Source: Zea mays (taxonomy: Eukaryota; Streptophyta; Magnoliopsida; Poales; Poaceae). Taken from it: a stretch of DNA of 64,000 bases. The translations under genes were made by a program, and so were the position numbers. The notes beneath the pieces were generated by a model that saw only the letters and a program-made list of their open reading frames with translations, was not told the origin of the DNA and did no database searches. Within the stretch, counting starts at the first letter, position 1. The number at the start of each line of letters is the position of its first letter. Of the stretch, positions 57,501-64,000 are shown in pieces. The stretch spans positions 9,942,001 through 10,006,000 of the forward strand of contig NC_050104.1 of assembly GCF_902167145.1 (NCBI RefSeq), given 5' to 3'.

Positions 57501-58116
57501 GGTGGAACAGTTTTTGACAACAAGTCAAGGTAAATGGCGATCTTTAGGTCATCAGGATAGAACTTCCTTTTCTTGTCATTAGAACCTGCAAACATAATGC
57601 TGAAACTGAAAACTAGTCCTTGTACGTAACCACATCTAGAAATGGTTGTATTAGACTTTTTTATGAAGCAATATCTAAACTGAAATGAACGCTCATACAA
57701 TGAAAGGAAAAGAAGCTTGAACTTACCGTCTGATGCTGCTGCATCTCCCTGCACAGGAACCTGAACGCCATCTAGTGTTGTTTCTGAAGAAACATAAACG
57801 CCATCTGCTGCACCATTACCTTGCACTTCATCTGCTACAATTTCGTAAGAGGAAGAATTAAACCATAACGAGAAGCGGACATGTCAAAACAGTAGAGTAA
57901 AATGATTGAAGAAGGAACACCTTCTATTCCATCGTCCCAGACCATGTCGTAATCGAGTTCATGAGCAGGGCCATCAAACTCTGTAACACTATCCCAATCT
58001 ATGGGTTGTAGGTTTAAATCGATCCCTAATCCAGACATTGCGGTAGCATCAATGTGGAAGAGTTCACTAGAATGACCTGGGCATGGCGATCCTACTGGGC
58101 GATTTATATACGCCAT
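54529..58116 (-). pseudogene. Mariner-like transposase (DD39D), split by a LINE
   Basis: Minus-strand exons: start ATG at 58116 (MAYINRPVGSPCPGHSS, acidic), then an exon near 57842-57735, then from about 57593 SNDKKRKFYPDDLKIAIYLD. Helix-turn-helix DNA-binding segments follow (RVVQSIWKNGQ; STFQDLANALGVKKSTLYKR), then the first catalytic Asp in YIDEKWFY (about 57090). At 57062 the LINE interrupts the gene. It resumes at 55343 (YYLTNDEERP.., KVMFLAVVTRPRY, one frame problem), followed by an intron at about 55082-55147. The last exon has QQDNARTH (Asp 54943-54945) and NSPDLNVLDLGFF. The third Asp is 40 residues after the second (39 between), the DD39D signature of plant MLEs. It cuts and pastes DNA at TA sites. 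The insertion and a frame break inactivate it. Confidence 0.9.
55359..57062 (-). mobile_element. LINE-type insertion (1.7 kb) with 15-bp target duplication
   Basis: TATTTTTGGTTCTTT is present at 55344-55358 and 57063-57077. The insert starts with poly-T on plus (poly-A tail of the minus-strand element), after ATTACGTTCAAAA. The minus-strand 5' end is GC-rich (AGGGCGACACGGGCGGCC, CCCTAGCCGCCGCC), like LINE 5' leaders of grasses. Reading frames are short and Ala/Arg-rich; I see no endonuclease or RT. It is either a LINE deleted internally or a non-autonomous derivative that was mobilised by a LINE. Confidence 0.8.
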
Positions 58117-58389
58117 GGGAGAGAAGTGGCGGGCAATGGAAATTTGATGTTTTGGCGGCTAAATTTTGTTTCTTCAGGAAGATCAAACGAAAAATCAAAG
58201 CTGCGCTGGGTGTGTCCGTGAGCGCGCGAAAATACGTGAGCTATGTGAGCGGCCGCGTGGGACCACGTACGCGAACACACGGTTCTGAAGAAATGAATTA
58301 ACGCCGGGCCATTAAAAGCAACGGACGGAGAACGGGATTGTAGCACGGAGTAGCACGGTTCTTTACTGTCCCTTGGTCGCTGTGCCCAT

Positions 58390-58423
58390 GGCTTACACGA
58401 TGGAGATTTAGGAACGGAGGGAG
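58390..58423. repeat. Right TIR of the mariner-like element
   Basis: It ends CGGAGGGAG followed by TA. See the left TIR for the pairing. Confidence 0.93.
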
Positions 58424-58450
58424 TATTTATTATTGTGTTATCGTATTCAG

Positions 58451-58500
58451 TAACACTTGACTGACTATTACGTTGTCTATTAACACTTGACTGACTATTA
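58451..58500. repeat. 20-bp exact direct repeat next to the mariner-like element
   Basis: TAACACTTGACTGACTATTA occurs at 58451-58470 and 58481-58500, separated by 10 bp. No gene overlaps. The following stretch to 59120 has no recognisable exon. Confidence 0.9.
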
Positions 58501-59120
58501 ATCCTTACCACTTTACCAGCCCAGCAAGGATGAGTAATTGAGGATCCTGCTGGAAGGATAGGATGAAAACACACATGATGCATGCCGTCGTGACTAAGTG
58601 TGAAGGTCGCGCGCAAAGCCTTTGCTGTTGTTTTGTTTCCGATGTTGGCCGTGAGCAGACAAGAGCGTAGACGGGGATTCAAGTCTTTTTCTGATCACAA
58701 ACTACCATATATGCTTTCTACTGTACTTTGTATTCTGTGTTGTTGATGGGTTATCAACTACTGGATCTACTTGTGGTCTCAGACCTTTTATCGTTGATGG
58801 TGGGCGAAAGAAATTTCCAGCCCGAACATGAAGAATCCACTGGTGGTTTTGCTGAGTGGCCTCATCTTCTTTCTTCTCTTTTATTTTATTTTATTTCAAT
58901 GACATAGATTCAAGCTGGATCTTGCCCTGGCAATTGAACATCAATCAAACATGCAACAGGATTAACTACGTGATTTCCTGGAGGTGCTACATCTTCAGCC
59001 TAATCACAACATTCTTCCTGCAATTCAGAAAAGCCCCCAATATAAAAGCTCCAGCTAGAACTCCTAAGGATGATATTATGTGTTTTGTCATTTTGTTCAC
59101 CTTATTTCTGAACTCCTTAG

Positions 59121-59583
59121 GATGCAAGTAAAACTCAGCCTGCCAAGAGAGCTGCTTCAAAAATGAAAGATGAACCAAGTGATGACTCAATAACGGTTGA
59201 TGATGAAGAACCTCCTCAAAAGAAGCAGAAGGTGTTGCAAATACTATAACTTGTTTATTTTTCTTTGCACATTTTCATTATTTTTCTCAGGATGTTCCAT
59301 TGTTCACATTGTATTTCTTCTGTTAATAGGAAGCACTTTCAGCTGCAAAAAAGAAAGCAGCAGTGAGGATGAAGATGACAGTAGTGAGGAAAGTTCGAAT
59401 GATGAGCCAACAAAAGTTGAAGAAAAGAAGGTACATACAAATTCTTGGATGTAGGCAATGTATTATTAATATTAACCACTATTAACTATATGCTTTATCA
59501 GGCTCCAAAAGTATTAGAAAACATTGGATCTGAGGATGAATCTTCTGAAGACGAGAGTGATAAAGACAGTGAAGAGCCTCAGG
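59121..59583 (+). pseudogene. Nucleolin-like acidic region, three captured exons
   Basis: Exon 59121-59231 (between CTTAG and a GT donor) reads DASKTQPAKRAASKMKDEPS and VDDEEPPQKKQK. Exon 59330-59430 contains SSSEDEDDSSEESSNDEPTK, but in a shifted frame relative to exon 1, so one base was gained or lost. Exon 59502-59583 reads NIGSEDESSEDESDKDSEE. Alternating basic AAKKxx and Ser/acidic blocks resemble the N-terminus of plant nucleolins or similar nucleolar proteins. No RRM follows. The identification rests on composition only. Confidence 0.45.
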
Positions 59584-59728
59584 CATGCCATCATTTAACA
59601 CCTCAGGCATGCCATCATTTTTGTTTCACAACTCAAAAGTAAAGGAAAACACTAAAAGTATGCAGGCAGTATGAGGGACACATTTCTTGGTCAGTTTTTT
59701 CATAAACATGATAGTTTTTTTCAGAAAT

Positions 59729-59757
59729 ACTTGTTGAGTGCCCGTGCGTTGCTACGG
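59729..59757 (-). other. Helitron 3' terminus on the minus strand
   Basis: The minus strand ends GCAACGCACGGGCACTCAAC then AAGT. This is the maize Helitron 3' signature with CTAGT changed to CAAGT. Its body should extend to the right. No minus-strand 5' end was seen in the window. Confidence 0.6.
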
Positions 59758-61395
59758 AAATCATATAAAGTTATGGCATCTAATAATGTCTCAGTGATTG
59801 TTTTCTTCAGACATTTATTTACGTGATAAAATATCGATGTCTATGAGTGGTAGTTTTACTAATTTGAGATTGACATTCATAGAGTTTAGGTACAATAGCG
59901 GACCCACTTAAGGTGTCGAGCATATTAACCTACTTGGACTATTTATAGTTTGACCTGTCTACCCATGGCAGCGAGTGCCAGTGACTGAGAATCTAGACGA
60001 GTGAACGCTGGTGCTGTATCATTTGTTGTTCTTCCGCAAACTGATGGGGTTGCAATTTGATATAGTTTTTTGGGCATGTTCTTCTCAAGTCTGTTTGTCT
60101 GGACAAGTTATGGCATGACTATAATAGCTAGAAAATTATTTCTTCTGAAAATGCAGGTTGATGTCCACTGCGAAATGAGGACCTAAGAATCAATAGTTCG
60201 ATACCTACAGATCAGGTGGCTTTGGATGTCAGTTTGTCAATACAACCGATAGTGATGTTAGGATAACTCAGATTCCAACCAGAACCGTTGTTTCAATCCA
60301 AGATGATAGATCATAGCACATGGTAAGGGTCTTGGTTTTACAAACTTCCTGAAATAATTTTTATGTGCAAAATAAATGCCATATCTTTGGGTTTCCCTTT
60401 TAAAACCTGTAAAACAGCTGTTCCTAAAGCTCAATTTCACGTATTTTCTCATGTTTAATCCATATTTACTACTTTAATCATACCCTTGTTTTATTTGCAG
60501 TCGCATTATTCATAGGTTTCATGTTCAATGAACCGGGTCTGTGCTTGGGTGGACCATTTATTTTAGTTGGCGCATATTGTTAGCAAATTGTAATAACAAA
60601 ATGGAAATAAAAGAAAGAGAATTTATCTGCTCTAAGTCATAGTACAGAATGGATTCCGTATTATATGTTGTTATTTTTTCCCTATATTATATCCTTACAT
60701 CGATCAACATAAATGTCTTTTCCCCTCTACTTTCAGATATAACCATAGTTGACCTCAATGTTCAAAGGATGGCCAGGTATTTCTTTTTTCCTGTCTCTAT
60801 TCAACTGTTGTCGCATAGCTAATCTTGAACTACGGATTGCGACAGCCATTAGAATCCAGTTATATATACTTTGCTGCAGTGAGCAGCCAATTGGCCGTAG
60901 ACCGAACAATCTCATGTTCATGATGAAAAAGAAAAAAATGAGGGATTTAGAGTTTTGGAACCCAATCTGTTTTTACCTTTCGAGCTTGGTTGCAATGAGC
61001 AGGAAGTGACTTCAACCCTTTATAGTGCAGGGTTGCAGGCTGTAGTTTCTTTTAAATTGTTTGCATGTATGCAGTGATGATGCATGCCAAATCAAAGGTG
61101 CTATTTGCTTTTGACCTACCTTATGTAGGAATTTATGATGTGTAAACAGGCTACCTAATTCCCTTCCATCACATAAAATTGTTACCTGTTTGTATAGCAC
61201 ATAACTGCATTCTAGAAGATCACAGATAGTCAATAACATAAACTGCTCGTTCTTGGATTCGGAATTTTGTAAACCCAATGTGCAATGTAATAACTATGGA
61301 CACCCCATCCATGCATTTAAATATGTATATTAAAAATATTAATGTGGTTTATGTCCAATGCATTTCTTAACTAACTACCTTCATCTAACACAATA
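59758..61395. other. Non-coding tract, no genes recognised
   Basis: AT-rich, without ORFs or exon-like segments that I can support. Confidence 0.4.
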
Positions 61396-61972
61396 TTTAG
61401 GGCTACATCATCTTGTTGTTGACGGGTTCCGTGTGTTCAATCGCCGAGCAGAAAGCTAGGAACAGAACTTAGGCGTTGGCGATTGGCATCTCCCTCCCCT
61501 AAGCCATGGCCACCGGGCGGCCCGTACGACTCGTGCTGGATGCCTCCCTCCTCCTCGACCCCTCCTCCACCAGGGAGGCGGCGACGGTGGCTCTGCGGCC
61601 CGGGGTAGAGGAGCTGTTGCGGTGATTGCGCTACTCCAACCTGACTGTGGTATGAGTGGCTTGGTTTGTGTCTATTGGCGTGATTCGTCATTGTTTTGCT
61701 AAATGAGTTGGTTGAGATCTTACTGTTTAATAGTGTCGTACTATTCAAGGAAATGCTCTCGCTGATAGATTGTCCCAGGAACTTGGCTAAAAGCTCAACT
61801 TTTCCGTTTTTCTCTCCTGTTGATTAATGTCATATGCTCGAATGTTTAGGATCCTTGATGTCTTTTTAGGAACTTGGCTAAAAGCTCAACTTTGCAGTAA
61901 TCCTTGATATCTGCATTTAGGATCCCGTTTAGGGCTACATCATCTTGTTGTTGATGGGTTCCCTGTGTTCAA
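61396..61972 (+). repeat. 45-bp direct repeats bracketing the ITPK6-like first exon
   Basis: TTTAGGGCTACATCATCTTG and the following 25 bases occur at 61396-61440 and 61928-61972 with two mismatches. A second pair (AACTTGGCTAAAAGCTCAAC) lies near 61781 and 61870. Confidence 0.85.
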
Positions 61973-63435
61973 GTTTTAGCCCAATAAATAGTTCAAATGC
62001 TTGCTGCTACTGGATCAGTAGAGCTTACAAGAGTTCATAAACTGAGCAAGTGATGGGCATCTGATTATATCCTCTTCTATCCTTTTTCAGGCAATCTGCT
62101 ATGCAGAGGGCATGCCAACTAATGAGGTGCTCTACTTATCTACATTATTATTACATCCCTCTGAAGTTGTATCTTCAGAAGTTCACATTGACAGTATTTG
62201 CTTCCTCTTGCCATACTTACCCATCATGGCCCATGGGGTGTCTATCTTATCATGCCATCTTCAAAGAATGGCATCATATGTTAACAAAAATGAAAGAGAA
62301 ATTAGTCATTTCTAATGGAAAGGCAGTTTCTTACTGCTGATCTGGTGGCAATTTCCTGTTAAACTTCTGCTTACTAGCATATGTTTCAATAATCTTTAGG
62401 CATGGTCAAATGTTTCTATCTTATGTCCTGATATAATCAAGTGCATGATAACCCATGTCAAGTTCATCATGAAATATGGGACCATTGAATTTTGAATTTA
62501 TCTTATGTAATTGTTATCCTTCATATCAGAAATAATGGTTTTTTTGTCACTGCCTTTGAGTTTTGAACATTTAAGACACTTGTTGGCTATTTGCTTGAGT
62601 ACAACAGATTTCTTAACTGTCGAAGCTTCTTGCTTCAGCACAAAAGATTTCTTAACTATCGAAACTTCCATACCAACCCTATGCGCCCTTATGAAATTGC
62701 TGTGAAAATAATGTTGTTCTAATATTTAACAGTTGTATATTTTAGTAAAAAAAGATCATAATAGGAACTCACAAAATAAATAAATAAATATGCTTACAAG
62801 TTCCCCCTATTTCCTTTTATTAGTCAGGCTTTCTTGAAAAGGTCGCAAGCTCACACTTGTCTGGCTCTATAGCACTTCTTGCGAAAAGTGGGAATCTTTC
62901 TCTAACTGAATTAATGTTAGAATGGAGCCGAACAAGTTTATGTTTTTATGCGACTTCAAGAGTTGACAAAGGTTTAAGTTCTGAGCTCCAGAATCAGAAT
63001 TGGAGAGTTCTTTCTGTAGGTAAGCCTATACACTGGGACTGAAAAGCCATGTTTTATTTTCAGGCTATTTTTAGCAAGTCATTTTTGTATTAGAACTTTA
63101 CTCAAGATAGAATGTGGCAATTTCTGTATTACATAATGGAACATTTGTCCTTGTGAGGGATGATGGGAACTGATACACTTCACTGGTCCAGCTAATGAAT
63201 GTAGGATAGAGGTTCCTGGTGTTTTAAATGTTCAAAGGCTTCAGCAATTGCTTCTCACCTTGGCTACTCTAATAAAAAGGGTAAGTTTGCCCTTGCTTTC
63301 TTCTTAAACACTTATTGTAATTACAGAGTGCATTGATTTGGAGTGTCTCCCTCTTTGATGTAGGAATTATGTGACTCATCTGTTCTGGTGATTGGATATA
63401 TAATGAAAATATCCTGTGAGGAAGACTTCACAAGG
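61506..63435 (+). pseudogene. ITPK6-like inositol polyphosphate kinase fragment, five exons
   Basis: Exons: 61506-61649 (MATGRPVRLVLDASLLLDPS.. YSNLTV), 62091-62126 (AICYAEGMPTNE), 62824-63019 (SGFLEKVASSHLSGSIALLA.. ELQNQNWRVLSVG), about 63192-63280 (IEVPGVLNVQRLQQLLLTLA) and 63364-63435 (ELCDSSVLVIGYIMKISCEE). Order and splice sites match the N-terminal half of plant ITPK6, which phosphorylates inositol phosphates. The ATP-grasp catalytic half is missing. Codon 40 in exon 1 is TGA (61623-61625). Exon 3 has diverged, and the last exon ends in a GC rather than a GT donor. It lies just upstream of a Helitron 3' end, so it is a captured 5' gene fragment. Confidence 0.8.
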
Positions 63436-63867
63436 GCAAGTTACTTTAGAGTTTACAGTGTAAATGAATATTAACAGCTACTTATGTATTGTTTAACAAC
63501 ATGAACATCACGCTTTTTCATCTTGCTTACTTACGGAGATGTGGTTCTGTCACTTATGTGACCGTTGCCGTGTATGGAGATGAGGACAAGCCAGCGCTTA
63601 TAATGTTTACAGAGATGTGGTTCTGTGACTGTTGCCGTGTACTCAGGCTTTATTTCAACAGGATTTAAATATGAGATGTAGAGTGATTGATGTACATCAC
63701 TTCACTAATCATGAAATCTGTAGAAGGCGAAACTACTAGCCATATATGATATGCATAACCCGTGTGGTAAACATTATCAATATCACATAAATTATTTCTA
63801 ATGGGTTTTGCATTATCATAGTGATTGTTGTCGTTCCGTTTTTATGTTTCATACAAATTTTTTACTC

Positions 63868-63896
63868 CCTTCGCAACGCACGGGCACTCACCTAGT
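63868..63896 (+). other. Helitron 3' terminus (CTAGT)
   Basis: CTTCGCAACGCACGGGCACT then CACCTAGT at 63892-63896. It matches the conserved maize Helitron 3' end, with an upstream CCC../..GGG imperfect stem. Which of the three 5' ends belongs to it is not resolved. The remaining bases to 64000 show nothing recognisable. Confidence 0.85.
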
Positions 63897-64000
63897 ATAA
63901 ATATATGTGGGCAGCTAGCACATCTAAATGTCAAACAAATCCCTTTTGATCTTTGAGCTTACAAGTTTCTACGATAAAAAAGTAATTTGATTACCAAGAA

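Larger units (their letters stand above)
53772..58423 (-). mobile_element. Mariner-like element (Stowaway-type TIRs, DD39D), 4652 bp
   Basis: The terminal inverted repeats CTCCCTCCGTTCGTAAATC (left) and CTCCCTCCGTTCCTAAATC (right, reverse complement) continue imperfectly for about 34 bp. They are flanked by TA (53770-53771, 58424-58425). The transposase is on the minus strand with introns. A LINE insertion (55359-57062) accounts for about 1.7 kb, leaving a parent element of about 2.9 kb. A convergent small ORF lies near the left TIR. Such elements mobilise Stowaway MITEs. Confidence 0.93.

Noticed and set aside
1..64000. tRNA, rRNA or organelle-derived genes
   Set aside because: No conserved tRNA arms, rRNA cores or organelle genes were noticed by eye; a tRNAscan or Infernal run would be needed to exclude small RNAs.

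Overview
The window is nuclear DNA of a large-genome grass, most likely maize (Zea mays) or a close relative. The evidence is a Huck-like gypsy LTR, Opie/Ji-type Sirevirus copies with the 17-bp CACCGGAC..GTCCGGTG palindromes, maize-type Helitron ends (5' TCTCTACTA.., 3' GCACGGGCACTCACCTAGT) and grass-type gene fragments. There are no operons or prokaryotic signals. By eye, only one convincing host gene is present. Almost everything else is transposable elements nested in one another.

Layout. 1-6975: the 5' part of a minus-strand Huck-like gypsy element (LTR, gag, protease, start of RT) sits inside the 3' end of an older plus-strand Sirevirus. 7630-8600: a solo LTR with a perfect 5-bp target duplication. 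About 9370-15060: a plus-strand plant-mobile-domain (PMD) gene with three coding exons (797 codons) and probably a 5'UTR exon far upstream. Its long first intron holds a LINE remnant and a small MITE. 15331-16771 and 21943-22455: two related non-autonomous hAT-like elements, the second internally deleted. Between them lie a 69-base poly-G tract and a decayed minus-strand gypsy remnant with leader and LTR. 22467-22777: a MITE with a second MITE inside it.

22881-44358: an old unidentified element or remnant, bounded by two diverged LTR-like segments with TATA boxes. Two young Sireviruses split it: copy A (23378-32818, minus strand, 5-bp duplication CTATC) and copy B (33067-43048, plus strand). 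Copy B has an in-frame 612-bp duplication of its RNase H region. The second unit looks like copy A rather than like its own first unit, which suggests template switching between two retrotransposon RNAs.

44389-63896: a MITE, then a Helitron-rich tract. It has three 5'-end-like sequences, one plus-strand 3' end and one minus-strand 3' end. It carries exon fragments of several unrelated host genes: an SR140/RRC1-like splicing factor, a DUF707 protein, a TOL/VHS protein, ENY2, a nucleolin-like acidic protein and an ITPK6-like inositol phosphate kinase. A complete 4.65-kb mariner-like element (DD39D transposase, TIRs, TA duplication) sits in this tract. It has an unexplained convergent second ORF, and a 1.7-kb LINE with a 15-bp target duplication splits its transposase.

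Functionally, the PMD gene is the only locus likely to serve the plant. Copy B has the longest intact pol, but its gag is frameshifted. Copy A has one integrase nonsense codon and a gag frameshift. The captured fragments carry stops and frameshifts and are best treated as pseudogenes. Family names rest on recognition by eye, without any database search.
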